A stretch of DNA of 64,000 bases from Owenia fusiformis (lineage: Eukaryota; Annelida; Polychaeta; Sabellida; Oweniidae): positions 32,640,425-32,704,424 of the forward strand of contig CAIIXF020000010.1 of NCBI GenBank assembly GCA_903813345.2. Reading direction: 5' to 3'. Under the pieces are notes generated by a model. That model had not been told where the DNA came from and did not search any database. It was given only the letters and a program-made list of their open reading frames with translations. Numbering within the stretch: position 1 is the first letter of the stretch; every line of letters begins with the position of its first letter. The translations under genes and the position numbers were made by a program. Positions 1 through 14,276 of this stretch are shown here, one piece after another.

Positions 1-289
1 GGGTTTAAAAACATGAACATAAAAGTTCTTTTAAAAGGTTGCTGCTTTAAAATGATTACACAAGTTTTTCCCTGGAGTTTTTCTCAATCCCACACAATAG
101 ACTAAACATTCATTACCAAAATATTCAATTTGTATTCTATCAGTGTAGTAGGCCTTTTAACTAATTTTTAATAAGCCTCTTAGATGCAAGAAATCCACTA
201 GAGGGATTATAGTAGGAGATTATAGTGTCTACACACGAGGATCAATCATTGTAAACTGCAGATCAATCAATGTAGAAATCGTGAAAACT

Positions 290-455
290 GGTTATATTTT
301 AAAATGAAAAATTAAATTCAAAAGAGAGGAATTAGCAAGGAATGGTAAATATGGTATTAAAGAATATACTCTAAATTGTATAGAAATGATAGAAAATTTG
401 GCACTTCATTCAAATTTTACAGAGATAAAAGGAATTTGAGTACAAGCAGACGGAC
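290..455 (-). repeat. R165 dispersed repeat, copy 1
   Basis: Member of a ~165 bp dispersed family (R165) found only in the first 16 kb. In the orientation used here the family begins near GTCCGTCTGCTCATGC, contains AATTTGAATAAAGTGTCTGA and ATTTAGAGTGTTGACTACAT, and ends in CATTTTAAAACATGACC. This copy is reversed and moderately diverged. The family has no clear terminal inverted repeats or coding capacity, so its class (MITE, SINE or other) is open. Confidence 0.75.
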
Positions 456-2344
456 TTTCCAAGCACGGAGCATCAATCAAAATCATCTTGTTTTCGCATA
501 TCAACTTAATTACTCTAAGATGTAGTCAGCATTGTTCAATTTTTAAAGTGTGAAAACTTCAAAGATTGTAATTGATCTAATTGATCGCAATTTGTCAAAA
601 CTGCCGTTATGAATTCTCTTTCATGAAATTATTGAATCATTAGTCATAATAAGCATGTGCCAGCGACATAAATAAAAGAAATATATACTCAAACCGAGCT
701 TTGGAAATAACGTGAGAAGAGAGAATACAATCCCCAAAATGCAGGGCTCCAGACATCTTCAGAGATACGGGTTCTGGAGGACTGTGTTCCGAGGATCGGA
801 GAACACAAATTGTCTTTCATTTACAATCTATATGTAGACATTCTACAGGGGCACATCTCATCTGAGTTTATAAGCTTTCCAATGGTATACAACTTATCCA
901 ATAGATAATCTACATTTTGATTAATTGCAGTTTGAAGTTCTTTTACTTGCACCAAACAAATATCATACAATGACGAATTTAACACTACATGTGTACCATA
1001 TTGGAAAATCCTAATTGATTTTCATAGAGCAAGGCCCCATGCTAACCCGTGATAGGTATGAGGGGGCAAAGAATATAACTTTGCATGTTCTTCCCCGTCT
1101 TTTTCTTAATTTATCTTTTCAAAGAAAAAATTTAAAATGATAAAACATGCAGTAGTTATATATCCAGATCTGTAATTTTGCTATTCTCACAGACTTTATT
1201 TTTCCTAAATATTCATATGTCGAAAGTAAATTGGAAGTTTTTGTTTGACATTTTTGATGAAACCCATGTATGAAAACATCATATTAACATCTGTAGAGGG
1301 TGTGATTAAATTAAATGCTGAACAAATCCAGGGGGCCTTCTAGATTTCTATTTTTGCATGAATTTTTGTGGTTGTTGGGATTCGTGAATTTTATTGTCTT
1401 TTTGACGTTAAAGTGACAATCAAGTCATGGAGCCAGAACAAAGGCCTTTTTGCGGTTCTTTGGATCTTTAGTTAATTATTTTTATTAGACCCCTTGGATA
1501 GTTTATGTCTCCCTCAGAAAATCCTAAAAATTGTATTTGCTCCATAAAAAGGAACCATTGACGCAATCCACCTATCCATGCAACCAATCTACAATAGCAT
1601 TCTTATCTACCTTATATGTACATGTATATTAGGACTAATCTGATCTATCGAACTGATTATCCCTAATAACTTTAAAATAATCCTATTGTCCACTCATGCA
1701 CTAAATCGTTATCTTTGTTTGCTCATTGTTCAATGTGAGCAACATGAAAGCGAAAGAACGAAGACGAAGACACTAAATTATTGTGTAATGTTAATCTGTT
1801 AAGAAGCCAGACTAAATTTATGAATCTGGAATTGAACTAATTCATCCAAGTATAAATGAAACAAAATAACTTATTATTGCAGAGAATGAAATTAGTTCTC
1901 AAACATGACCAAAATATAAACAAAAACACTGTTTATCCACCTGGGACTATTTCTCTCAATTTTGTCCTAACATGCCCCTATAAATTAATACCCTTTTAAA
2001 GATCTCAATTAAGTTTATACTCTGGGAAAAGAGAAATAATTTTATACTCTGAAAAATGAGAAATTATCTTTTGATTTATCTCATTGGAAATACAGTCAGA
2101 AAACTGTACCTCACTCATATTTCTATGAGAAACTCCCTCAGACAAGCCATTTGAGAGAATTAAGAGCAATGAAAATCATTTAACATAATCAGAGGGAATC
2201 TCGTTAACACTAAATGAGTCAAACATAAAGGCGAGACTCAAAAACCAAAACTTGCATTCTGAGACATATTAATTATCAAGCAATTACATGTAGAGACTAA
2301 GATTTATATTTTATCCAGGCTCAAGTCTGTTCGTACAAAAATTA
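456..2344. other. No recognisable gene
   Basis: AT-rich sequence with scattered short reading frames and no domain, splice-framed exon or repeat that I recognise. Confidence 0.6.
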
Positions 2345-2509
2345 TCCATCTGCTCATGCTTATTTCATGCAAATCTTTTTAAAATTTGAATAAACTGTCT
2401 AATTTTCTTGCATTTCTATACAATTTAGAGTGTTGACTACATGCCTGTTTACTTTTTTCCTTGCCAATTCCACTATTTTTCACCCAATTTTGCATTTTAA
2501 AACATGACC
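2345..2509 (+). repeat. R165 dispersed repeat, copy 2
   Basis: Near full-length copy of the ~165 bp repeat, from TCCATCTGCTCATGC to AAAACATGACC, including the internal AATAAA-like core. Confidence 0.85.
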
Positions 2510-2824
2510 ATCTTGAATTTTATTCAGAGCATATCATTAGAAGTCTTTATGAACATGTTGTGTGCTTCAGCTCAGACCCTAATTAGAAAAGACTCCAGGT
2601 CGAGATCAAAGAAATCCCCGAAAAAAACCAGGGTGAACCACCACCAAAAACTCCCATTATAAATGAGAGAACTTCATAATAAACATACATCATAATTCTA
2701 ATGATGGAACTTCTAATACGCACAAAGGAGTCATTAATCGTAAGTTGTCTGACGACATACTGAAAGAATCTCTCAGTCTACATAACCCCCAACCCCTCTC
2801 CCCATGGTCCCACCTGCCCCGTAA

Positions 2825-2985
2825 AAACAGTTTAACAAAATTTAAAATTCAAAATATAGTTAACTACCAGTTAATATCAAAGAATAAAGTATACAGGTTT
2901 GTAATTTACACCCTAGATGATATAGAAATGCAAGAAAATCAGAGACATTATTCACATTTTCGAGAGAAATGGAGAAATTGAGCAA
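2825..2985 (-). repeat. R165 dispersed repeat, degenerate copy
   Basis: Reverse-oriented and diverged, but the core (ATAGAAATGCAAGAAAATCAG and GAGAGAAATGGAG) matches the family in the right order and spacing. A 78-codon frame through it is only a by-product of the repeat. Confidence 0.5.
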
Positions 2986-4248
2986 TTTGTTAAGTCATGT
3001 TTTAAGGGCAAGGGCGTTTTGCTCACTAAATATGAAAGAAATATTTGTGTGTTTTCAATTTTAAGTGAAAACAAGTCAAGCCAGTTCCTAGCCATTAAAC
3101 CTGTCTAAAACCATCTGAGGTATCACTCTAAAATATTCATTACTCTCTCAGTGATTTCTCATTACAGCCCACATTCTCATTGGCTGGTTGGTTTAGGTGA
3201 GGTGATGCACACATGAGTAGTATCAACTATATCCCATTGGACATTGGACGGAAGGAGAAGCCTCGCTGCTCAATGTTACTTACTATCCATCTAGTCTCCC
3301 TTTTGTCATAACATAGGTATATGGCCTCCCTATTTCTATCTCTTTCTTCCAACTTATTATCACAGCACATTGCCTCCTCATTCCCCAATCCCCCCTCATT
3401 CCCCCATTCCCCCAAACTCCCTTCAAATCATTAATATTTTACCTTTCTCAACCTCATTAAATTTATGATTTTTAATTATGGATATATTTTTTTCAATTGT
3501 TTAATGATTCTGGTGCAATTATAATTAGCAATGTTACAGCGATAAAGCAAGCAGTAGCATATTGATATTGTCTCCTAAAGGAGAAATTCTTCCAGTGATC
3601 TCCCTATCACTATAGCAACCAGATGCAGCTTGAGAAGGAATTACAAAGAACCACATTTAGTTAAAGGGGCAACAAGGATTTTTCTGAGTTTTTTTCTGAG
3701 CTATCAGGGCAACATTTGGCTTAACATCTTCTTTGACATACCTATTTTCTTAAAATGTATGGATAAACCATCAATTTCAGCATTAAGAAGTGTAAATTCA
3801 GTTCAAAGCTTCTGTAAAGGGAGTCCCATTTATAGATTTTAAAGATCCATCAAGTTTCAAGAGGATTATCAGCTGAAATAATGTTCATCTTTCTTTGGAG
3901 AAAATAAAAATATATGTTAGTCTTGATGAAATATCCAAACTTGAATAGATTTTGACACTGGTCCATGATCGTCTGCACTAATTGTTGCACCTTTAAAAAA
4001 CACATTTGCATCCAACTGAGATTTTGGAATGTTAACTTGGGCATTTGTTATTTAGAATATAATGAGAATTCTGCAATGTACACCCAGTCTCTTCAAGAAA
4101 TAATTATGGACACTGTCTAAGCATTTTTTCAAGACGACTTTGGCATTTGGGACTAAGCCACATTCAATATCAGTCATGACTCACTAATTCTGTAGTAATT
4201 GAAGACTCTCAATCTTAAACACAGAAGACTCTCAAAAATGCATAAATA

Positions 4249-4413
4249 ATCCGTCTGCTCATAATTATTCTACTCATTTCTCTCTAAAATTTGAATAAAG
4301 TGTCTGATTTTATTGCATTTCTATATAATTTAGAGTGCTGGCTACATGCATGTTTGGTTCATTTTTTGTTAATTTTGGTATTTTTTACTAAATTTTGTAT
4401 TTTAAAACATGAT
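4249..4413 (+). repeat. R165 dispersed repeat, copy 3
   Basis: Full-length copy, from CCGTCTGCTCATAATTATTC to TTTTAAAACATGATC, close to the family consensus. Confidence 0.85.
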
Positions 4414-4613
4414 CATCATTAGCTTTTCTTAGGGAGTAATTAAAGATATCAGCTTTACTCAGTACTGACACTTGAACCCAAGTCTATTACCAAAGAGAAA
4501 CAATTATCCAATAAACTTGAAGTACGCTTCAATAATTCCAGTTGTCTATGAAATCATTCTTCAATGCTAACAAATGATTTGCCTAACTAGCTCCCGGGGA
4601 GGAAATCTCAATG

Positions 4614-4779
4614 GGTCATGATTTAAAATGCAAAATAGACAACAAACGGGAGTAATGGTAAAAAATGAAATAGCCAGGCATGTAGTGAACACTCAAAATT
4701 GTGTGAAAATCGAAAAATATCAGACACCTTATTCAAATATTATCGTGAAATTGAAAGAAATAAGCATCGGCAGACGGAT
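4614..4779 (-). repeat. R165 dispersed repeat, copy 4
   Basis: Full-length reversed copy, from GGTCATGATTTAAAATGC to GGCAGACGGAT. It lies 200 bp from copy 3 in the opposite orientation, so the two could pair as an imperfect inverted repeat. Confidence 0.85.
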
Positions 4780-5682
4780 GATTAAATCAAGGATTCCTTT
4801 TGTGCATTCACACATGAAGCAATTTGAGTAGCTTGGAATGAAAGACAAATGAATGTAATTGAAGAAGACTGGTTGGCATTTGTCTTTTGTCAGCCTTTCC
4901 TTTGTTGAGTTGTTTCCCTTTGGAAAAAGTCAAGAAAAACGCTACGTCAATGACTGACAACTGATTGACAACTGATCGTAGTTTTTCAATGGCTATTTTC
5001 CAATTAACATTTCCTAACACCACTCTTATTTTTTCTCATTTACAGTACCATCAAAATGGTAATATTCCCTCTATTCGTGTCTTATCGAATTATTATGCAA
5101 CATCTTTTGACGCAATTCCATCACTTTGAACAATAATATGCTGTCAGCCCTTTACTTAAACTTTCAATGTGTTCACTGATAAATCTGTGGGTGCAATTAA
5201 TTTGGCTCTTAAATAGCTTCTCCCACAGTGGTGACGTTACCAAAGGATTAATTGAAAGACAGTCAGTTACAATTATATTGAAAGCAATCCTGAAGGCCAT
5301 GGAGACCAAGACACTACTCTGAATGCCGATTGGCTAGTTACACTAAACTCTGACTACTCCAAATGGTTTAACAGCTAAGATGCTCTATATGATCAAATTT
5401 ATGGTATTTTAAAGAAATTCTAATGAAAAATGGTCAACCATGGAATCACAGAAGCATCAATGAATGAAGATTCTAGAAAAACAGGCTCCTATTGGCTTGT
5501 TGGGTTTGTTTATTTCAAGAGTGGCAGAAATGAAGTAAATTACTCTCTCAAAAGGGTAGAACTTTTCTTGAGACAGAACTACACTTTCACATTTCATCCC
5601 AAAACCAACAGGACAAATTTCCTCCCCAACACTTTAAGACAATTGAATCAATTCCAACAGGCCAACAGCCACTGTTTGAAAT

Positions 5683-5849
5683 GTCCGTCTGCTCATGCTT
5701 ATTTCACTCATTTCTTTCTTAAATTTGAATAAAGTGTCTGACTTTCTTATATTTCTAAACAATTTAGAGTGTTCACTATATGCCTGTTTACTTTATTCCT
5801 TGCTGATTCCTCTCTTATCTACTTTATTTTACATTTTAAATCAAGACCC
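5683..5849 (+). repeat. R165 dispersed repeat, copy 5
   Basis: Full-length copy, from GTCCGTCTGCTCATGC to TTTTAAATCAAGACC. Confidence 0.85.
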
Positions 5850-6039
5850 TCCAAGATTCAGTTGATTGGTAAGTGGAAAATGAAATCATTGTTAATGCAA
5901 CTTCAAGAGTTCTTGCATAATGGACGATCATTCAATCATGCATGAATTAATAGATCTTCCTGATATTTATTTCTGATTTGATCAATTCTAATTGTTTCTT
6001 AGACTTCTTGTAGAATTTCAGCTCCCAAAATACATAAGA

Positions 6040-6430
6040 CCAAATTCAAAATATAAATCACCATTTCTTCTATCAACCTCTAAAATGCAATACACTTATT
6101 TCAACTTCTATTATACAATACATTTATCTATCAACTTCTTAAACGCAATATACATTTCTCTCAACTTTTAACATGCAATATACCTAACTCTCAACTTATA
6201 TAGTGCAGTGCACTTATTTCAACCACTATTCTTCACTATTCTTCTAAAATGCAATACACTTAAATCTTTTAACTTCTAAAATCCAATACACTCCATCTTG
6301 TCTCTCAACTTCTAAAATGCAATATACTTATTTCTCAAATTCTAAAATACAATCCATAAATACACATATTTGTCAATTTCCCAAATGCAATATATCCATC
6401 TAATAACTCTGAAATGCAATATGCCTAAGT
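6040..6430. repeat. Degenerate ~35 bp minisatellite
   Basis: About ten imperfect copies of a unit of the form CAACTTCTAAAATGCAATACACTTATTT, with unit lengths drifting around 30-40 bp. The copies are diverged, so the array looks old. Confidence 0.8.
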
Positions 6431-6829
6431 GCATAACATCTATTTTCTTGTTTTAAACATTTTACCAAAAAAAGAGAGGAAGACATCTTGCAAGTTTACA
6501 AGACTCTATACAAGAAATCAAAGAAATAGCCTGTATATGTGTAGTACCTAACAAGGTTTAAATGTGTCTGATGATGTATATGCTCCATGATCCTCCTTTC
6601 CGATCCGAGATAAAAAACAAACATTCAAATCAACTCCCGAATATCTTATTTCTAACTTCTAATAGCGAATAATAAAATACACATATTTACACATGTTGTC
6701 AATTTATAAAATATAAATCTACTCACATTGATTGAGATCAGTCTGAAGCTACTTGAGATTCCTGCTTGTTTCTGGCCCTGCAGAACATACAGTGAGAAAC
6801 CAGTAGTCTACCTGGAACAAAAATGTGAG

Positions 6830-6994
6830 GGTCATGTTTTAAAATGCAAAATTGAGTGGAATTAAGTGGATTTTGCGGGAAAATGAATATATATCTACAA
6901 AGGGGAGACTTTAAATTGTATAGAAATGCAAAAATATCTGATACTTTATTCAAATTTTTAAGAGATATTGAGTAAAATGTCCAAGCAGACGGAT
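6830..6994 (-). repeat. R165 dispersed repeat, copy 6
   Basis: Full-length reversed copy, from GGTCATGTTTTAAAATGC to CAAGCAGACGGAT. The middle is more diverged than the two ends. Confidence 0.85.
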
Positions 6995-7552
6995 TTTACG
7001 CCAGGGGTGTGCTGGTGTTATCAGTGTATGTAGTATAGCTATGTTGCTGTAACACTACCTCCCTGACCTCCTAGATACCTACAAACAAACTATCACAGTT
7101 GATGCACGGGGTTCTCTCCTAGCCATCAAGATGCAAACTGTGCAAAACCTAAAAATAAAATGTCATCTGCTTTGATCTCATTGCTTACATCTTATCATAT
7201 TAGTAGAATTGAAGAATATCAAATGTGGAAGTACTATATGTAATATGCATATATTTATTTCATGATATATGTTTTTTAGGGGTTTGGTTTAGTCATTGTC
7301 TGTTGGTGCATTCATCAATTTAGTTACATTTTATTTATGTTAATTCCAATACATGTATATGATGGTTTCTAGCCATGCACTGGAATTTCAAGAGCATTTC
7401 AGACTGAAAATGGTGGCGCCAAAATTGCAAAAAGTATAATGTATATTTGTGAAAATCACAACAAATCCTACAACTTTACAGAGGAAAAAAAGAAAACCGA
7501 TATGGCAAACATGACAAATGCAAAAGAAGACCTCATATGAACATGACCTGAA

Positions 7553-7719
7553 GGTCACATTTTTAAATGCAAAATAGAGTGAAAAGATGTGGAATTAGCA
7601 AGGAATAAAGTAAACAGACATGTAGTTAATATTCCAAACTATACAAAAACGAAAGAAAATCAAACACTTTATTCAAATTTTAGAAAGAAATGGAGTGAAA
7701 TAAGCATGAGCAGACGGAC
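7553..7719 (-). repeat. R165 dispersed repeat, copy 7
   Basis: Full-length reversed copy, from GGTCACATTTTTAAATGC to GAGCAGACGGAC. It is among the closest to consensus. Confidence 0.85.
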
Positions 7720-10700
7720 ATTTTAAATTGGATATCACCATAAAAAAACATGAATACCACCTATATAGTATAACAAGGAAAAATAAACTTGATATGTTGT
7801 TTAGAATTCTGTTATTTCTGGTAGGTTAAGACTTATCTTGAACAAGGAGACTGCACTAGAATGATATTTTAGTTAGCACCCTTTGTCAGTAATCTTAAAG
7901 CTATTATTAACATTGGGAACTATAAATATATTATGATCTGCAAAAACAGTGTCTTAAAATGTTTCACTGTTTTTTTGTACCTGGGAATTTCATCAATTTT
8001 TGTCATTTATACTTCTGACCATTTGTGGCTCAAATCTCCCTGATAATAAATTCTAAATTTAGAATTGACCCGAAATCTACTTTAAAAAACCTTCTTATTA
8101 CAAAAAGCATGGAAAACCGAGGAATTGGCAAGGAAAAAGTAAACAAACATAGTGAGAACACTCTATATTTTAAAGAAATATAAAAATAAATAAAATAAAA
8201 TATCCTGAACAACAGATTAAAAATAAAGAAACAATACTTCGGTATGGTAGTTTTAGGTAAGGTAGAACACATCATATAAGGTTATCTTGGAAAGGACAAC
8301 TCTAAACAGATGCAGAAATCCAGGCAAGAGAAGTCAGTATATTATCCTTTGTTTGTTGTGACTTGCTCTTTCAATCAAAATAGAAATGGGCTTCTTGATT
8401 TTTCCATATTTTGGTTTATAATGATTTTTGAGATTTCTAAAATTAAATATTTAAAGCTGGTTTTATTGTATTAATTCATTTGATGAAATTATTCAATTGT
8501 ACAATATTGTATTCAATTGTACAATATTGTATTCAAATGTACAATAATCTCATCATACTGACCTTTCCTGATCAAAACTATTGAATGGAATTTCAAAATT
8601 CTACTTATTGTACCACTTTCTCCACTTAAGTTTGGCCTTGATCAATTCTAAGATATCATAAATATAAGCTTGATTGGTATAAATAGCAAAGGGCAACAAT
8701 TGAATTGCAAAACCCCAAAACCATATTAACCAATAAAGCAAGGCGGCAATAACAAAATCCTTGAAAAGAATTTATGCAGGTTAATTCAATTTATAGGAGC
8801 CCAATTTTTTACTGCCAATAAAAATGAAAGAAATAAGATTAAGACAAAAAAATCTGTCAGTGCAATGATGATGACACCATCTTATTTCTGAAATATTCCG
8901 GTCAATTTTTCTTTAAAATTCTCATAAACCCTCTTACTTTCATTTACTTTACTTTAGAGCTTTACATCCACAAACTTTATTCCTAATAACGTCCCTCCCT
9001 CTTTTTCTTTCTATTTTGATTTCAAGAAGATGACCCCAAAATATTTTAGTTCCTGGTATCTTATCTGACTTTGAAAAGTCTGGAAGTTGCTTTTGCCTCT
9101 TCATCGGGGATGGTGTCAGCAGTTGTAAAATAATGAACTTAGTTTCATTAGGGGGAGGGGGTAAATGATGGTTTAGTTAGCAAATAGTGTTGATTTCTTT
9201 CAATAATAAGGTGAAAGACTGGTGAAAATCAGGGCAGGGGAGTAATGAAATTAATGGATTTCCACCACCCTTGATAATTGAATATCATCCCTTAATATTC
9301 TGACCCTTTACATAGCTGTGCATCACTGCACCAATTTGTTACTATGGGAATGATGGATACATACAAATTGATGCTTGGATCATGGAATGTTTGTGTTTCC
9401 ATGGTGATTTTCATATGACGGGAACATAAGAAACACTACATGTAGTAGGAAAAGTAAAGGGCAGATCTGTATTTGCAAAATAGGGATAGGGACATCATTC
9501 TTAAATTTGTCCCATAAAAATACGAAAAAATAATTTAACTAATTTTTAAATTCAAAATATTCATTTTATTTAGTCATTTTCAGGCAAAAATTTAGTAAGC
9601 CTGGTCTAGAGTGATCCATCTTATTTATATCTCTGACAATTCATTTGGGGAGGGGGGTTATCTTTGATCATATATGTACCATTGATCAGTTTGTTTTTTC
9701 TAGAGGTCCTGTACTTATACCTTACCTCAGTAGATCAATTGTGGATTTATGAGTTATATATTGCAATTTCTATTTTTCTTCGTGTTTCCTAAATGTTGTT
9801 ATCTAGTTTGCCTTCTATTTCAAAGGCCCTGATCTTGGAATACATTAAAATATAGAAAAAATAATAATCTGGTTGTTATGAATTTTTAAAAGAAATATTT
9901 TAGGTATTTCCATTTATCCCTTGGCTGTGTCGGTCTGACATAGGAAATAAGAAAGATTTGTAATATTGTCATATAAGAATATTAAGAAACAATCTTATTC
10001 TGATTTATGTCAATATTTCCCATATGGCACACATGCCAAATCTGTAAACTGTAATCATTCAGTCATGTGTAAATATCTGGATAAAATGTTGACCATTAAT
10101 TTGAAATATTGCAAACTAAACAGGATCTGAATACTGTTCCTGAATCGTTCATATGTTTCAATTCCTCATCAATTGACTCCTTTGGTTTTGAGATATTTAT
10201 AGTAAGAAAGATTGAATGCCTTGAGCTAACATTTGCCCCTCCACCCCTCTTTTACTAAGAATAAGATGGCCATGAAAGGGACTCTATGTTCTTTAATTTG
10301 TGTTTTGTCTAAATATTCTAAAAAGATATGCCTCATTTTCCAAATAAGGTGTTATTTTAGAAAAATAGCCTCATTTCATGAAAATACACAATAAAAATAC
10401 CTCCGAAGTTCAGTGACTATCTTTATATGATTACAACCAGAAACTTCTTACTTAAAAATGACATAAAATCTAAAAAAAATATAAGAACATAATTCTTAGT
10501 CGCTGTAATTGTATTATTTTTATGTCATTATATCAAATAACAAATATAAATACATTTTAAAAATTTAACTTACCAAAGCGGTTCCAATATTAAGAGACAA
10601 TTCCTCCAAAATCAAATGAAATTATCATTACCCGATTAACAGAACATGATATAATAGTGTGCTGATTCTCTTATTATATTGTGCACAGTAGGCTTTTATT

Positions 10701-11217
10701 AGGTCCACTGCTTTATGAATATGCAGTAAAACCTGTATATAGTGAACGCTTTGAATTAAAAGAAGTGTTAGTCATAGGTACATGTAGGTCTTAAGAGTTT
10801 CCCCTTCCCCTTTCCCCTTTTCTCTCAACCCACCCACCTGACACAACCCCTCTCTTAGTAAGAAGGGAGAGGGGCACAGCCTCCCTTTAGGTTTTCATTA
10901 ATATATACTATTATTAAGTAGGGAAAATGAATGCAGTATAAATAAATGCAGAAAAAAACAAATGCAGCTGAATTTTCAAATGAATTGCGTATACATGTAC
11001 TTATGTATATGTCATGCATTTGCTTTGAATTTTCTTGTTTCTTGTCGATTGGCCTGAAGTCAGCAGTTGAAGACATTATTCAAGGTGAAGATGAAGCTCT
11101 CTTTTAGGAAGTGAAGTTGAACAAATGCAAAGGGTATTAAAGCAAACTGACTTTACCATGCTTTACCAATCACCTATTCCACCACCAATTTTGCATAATA
11201 TGTGAAGAATCTTGACA
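7720..11217. other. No recognisable gene; minor repeats
   Basis: AT-rich sequence with no recognisable gene. It contains a partial reversed R165 copy near 8105-8215 and a short 21 bp tandem repeat (TATTCAATTGTACAATATTG, about 2.5 copies) near 8492-8546. Confidence 0.55.
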
Positions 11218-11690
11218 AAATGAGTTTAAATGTACCAAAATCAACCTCTTCATAACTGATCTAGAATTCATTATTCTGCACAGTATCGTGATTGATCTAG
11301 AGTTTGTTATTCTGGAACAATAAGGTTCATTGAATGAGTTTAAATGTACAAAACTCTACTTCTATTGATCTAGAACTCAGTATTCTAGAACAATATGAGT
11401 TTAAATGTACCAAAATTACTTCTATATATGAGTCTGGGGTTTATTATTCTGGAACAACAGATTCACTAAAATGAGTTTAAATGTACCAAAACCTCTGTAT
11501 GACTGATCTACAATTCATTATTCTAGAACAATAGATTCACTAAAATGAGTTTAAATGTACCAAAACCTCTGTATGACTGATCTACAATTCATTATTCTAG
11601 AACAATAGATTCACTAAAATGAGTTTAAATGTACCAAAATCTACTTCTATTGTGATTGATCTAGAATTCATTATTCTGGAACAATAATTC
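11218..11690. repeat. 74 bp tandem repeat
   Basis: Tandem array whose unit contains ATGAGTTTAAATGTACCAAA and GATCTACAATTCATTATTCT. The central copies are nearly identical with a 74 bp period. The flanking copies are diverged or shortened, as expected for an array homogenised from the middle. Confidence 0.9.
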
Positions 11691-11782
11691 CAAGATATGA
11701 CAAGGTTAATTAAAGACAATTGAGACACAAATATTATGATCAAATGTAAATTAAAGTACCCAGTCTACTCTTGTATGAAAAA

Positions 11783-11948
11783 TCCGTCTGCTCATGCTTA
11801 TTTCACTCAATTTCTCTCTAAAATTTGAATAAAGTGTCTGATTTTCTTGCATTTCTATACAATTTAGAGTATCAGTTATATGCTTTAATAGTTTATTCCT
11901 TGCTCGTTCTTCTATTTCCTCTTCTATTTTCCATTTTAAAACATGACC
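11783..11948 (+). repeat. R165 dispersed repeat, copy 8
   Basis: Full-length copy, from TCCGTCTGCTCATGC to TTTTAAAACATGACC, close to consensus. Confidence 0.85.
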
Positions 11949-12722
11949 CTGTGGTGTTTTTCTCAAGTGAAAATTTGTTCTATTAATTATATGAACATTA
12001 GTGTAGTCACAACCCTCATTGTTAGTTAAACATTTGCATTACAATAAAATAAATAAATGTACAAGAATCTAGCACCTTTGTGAATTAACCTCAGCAGAAA
12101 ATACAGGTCCTTAAACAGCTTTTGTCGAGGGGTGTTCAGTTTTCTGGGGGTTCAAATTTGGCCATTTTGGCAAGGAATCACTCACAAGTGGATCAAAATG
12201 GTGAACTGCATGATTTTCAAATAATTTTTGTGAGAAATATCATGGAAGTAATGATTTAAAATAGGAATAAAGCAAAAAAGAATGGACTAAAAAGGATATA
12301 TATTACTATATCCGGAGGGAAATATAGATATCTTATTTAGGCTTTTGAGAAATAACTTTATGTAAGCCAGTATATGAAATGTACTGTTGTTAAAGAAGCA
12401 GCACCTGTAGCATTGCATCAAAAACCGCTATAAATCCTCCTAGGCTATGTTGGAATTATCAGACAAGTACTCTCCTATAAATTTCCATAACAACCTCAAA
12501 AAATGTATCTGATTCAAAATCAGTAATGATTTTTTCTTGTATAATCAAAGTCAATGACGCTCATCATGTTCTACTGACTGTCACTTTGACTTTGGTGAAA
12601 GCTAGACAATGTAAAAGTACAAATAGTAACAGAACATGAGCTCAACCCACCCCCCCCCCCTCACCCCAAAACATATGAGCTGTTTATAAAGGTTGATCTT
12701 ATCATGTATACTTAAAAAGGCA

Positions 12723-13354
12723 GGGGCTGTTTCTCGAAAGTTTTCGTTATTAATAGACTAGATGCGAATAGAAATAATCTTGATTTACGTCATTAAATAG
12801 TCAAAATTCAGTCAAAGTGATGTCATATTTGAAATCTACATGTAAAAGTACATCAAGAAAAATGGTTTCGAAAATTGTTTATCAACTTTGAAAATTTAAT
12901 TTTTTTTGAAAATGTGACTTCTAGCTCTGGTAGATTCCTCATAGACCCCATGTTACAAAATCACAAAAAGTGAAATATATTTTCTTGTATTGGACAGATA
13001 ACATTTTCTTTTACTGGACATATTTTAATTAGCATAACTATTAGATACATATTAGGGTTATATAAAAATTGAACCACTTGAACAGATGTAATTTAAGTTA
13101 AAGGGAACTTTCTACTATACCCGCCATGTTATCTGACCCGAACGAGCCACCTGGTGGCGAAACTGGTAACTACCTACTCGCATCTGCGTTATTGTTGATA
13201 ATGATTTTTCCATTTCTCAAAAGTTAACGATTCGCGATGACGTCATGGTTTTTAATGATTTATTCGTTATCCATGATGCGTTGTCCATAGAAACGAATCC
13301 ACGATTCGCTATTAACGATTCGTTAATAACGATAAGTTTCGAGAAACGGCCTCT
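12723..13354. mobile_element. Non-autonomous TIR element (MITE-like)
   Basis: Starts with GGGGCTGTTTCTCGAAAG and TTCGTTATTAA and ends with the inverted counterpart TTAATAACGATAAGTTTCGAG followed by AAACGGCCTC. The termini of ~30 bp are imperfect inverted repeats around ~570 bp with no reading frame. The inner right side repeats an AACGATTCG motif several times. This is typical of a non-autonomous DNA transposon; the superfamily is not determined. Confidence 0.7.
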
Positions 13355-14111
13355 AGTCTCCTAAATTCAGACCAGAAAATAATGAACACTAATAAATACT
13401 AATTATGAAATGGATGGTATCTTTTATCTAATGTAAAAAATTTAAAACAATAAATTTGTCCGGTTGAAATAATGTTGAATGTATAAAATATATCCAATTT
13501 TGAAAAAATGTCAAACTACCTTAAGCATAATCATTAATTTAACTTACCTGGTTTTAAAATATCCAACTTTAACACCTAATGAAAGTTACCTAATTACAGT
13601 TGCCTATTCACAGTTCTAAACCTACCAAACATGATTTTACTCCAGATTTCAGATTTGTGATTTTGACATTCATTGTAATTCTACAAAGTCATGTTCTAAC
13701 AGTAATTCTTTGAAAACATTGAATAAGCAGTTATCAGTTTATACTACTTCGAAATGTCACTAATATTTCACAATAGAAAACAAACTTTACATGGAATTGT
13801 TATTTGGACTTCTAAATGATCAATATCGTGATTTGTTTTCACTTAGGCTATTTCCTGTATGTATATTTGCCACTTTTAGTATTTGCTCTTCTCTTTAGAG
13901 TTATTTAGAGGGTTTATTAAGGCTACTATTTGAGAATAATTGTTTGAATAGTTTACAATCTTACCTATATGGTGTGCGATTCTCAGCCTAATCTTTGCTT
14001 TCTTTCTGTTTGGATATATACCCTGAAATAATCCAGTTCTATATATTAGATCCTTTTATGATACAGACACACGGATTATGGATTTGTAATGAGCCTGTCG
14101 AATTTCAAAAT
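13355..14111. other. No recognisable gene
   Basis: AT-rich sequence; I see no exon, RNA gene or clear repeat. Confidence 0.55.
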
Positions 14112-14276
14112 GTCCGTCTGCTTATGAATTTTTCTTAGGATTTTGCTTTAAAATTTGAATAAAGTGTCTGATTTTTTTGCATTTCTATACAATTTAGAGT
14201 ATTGGCTAAATGCCTATGTAATTTATTCCTTGCTAATTCCACTCATTTTGCAGTATTTTGCATTCTAAAACATGAC
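14112..14276 (+). repeat. R165 dispersed repeat, copy 9
   Basis: Full-length copy, from GTCCGTCTGCTTATG to TTCTAAAACATGAC. Confidence 0.85.
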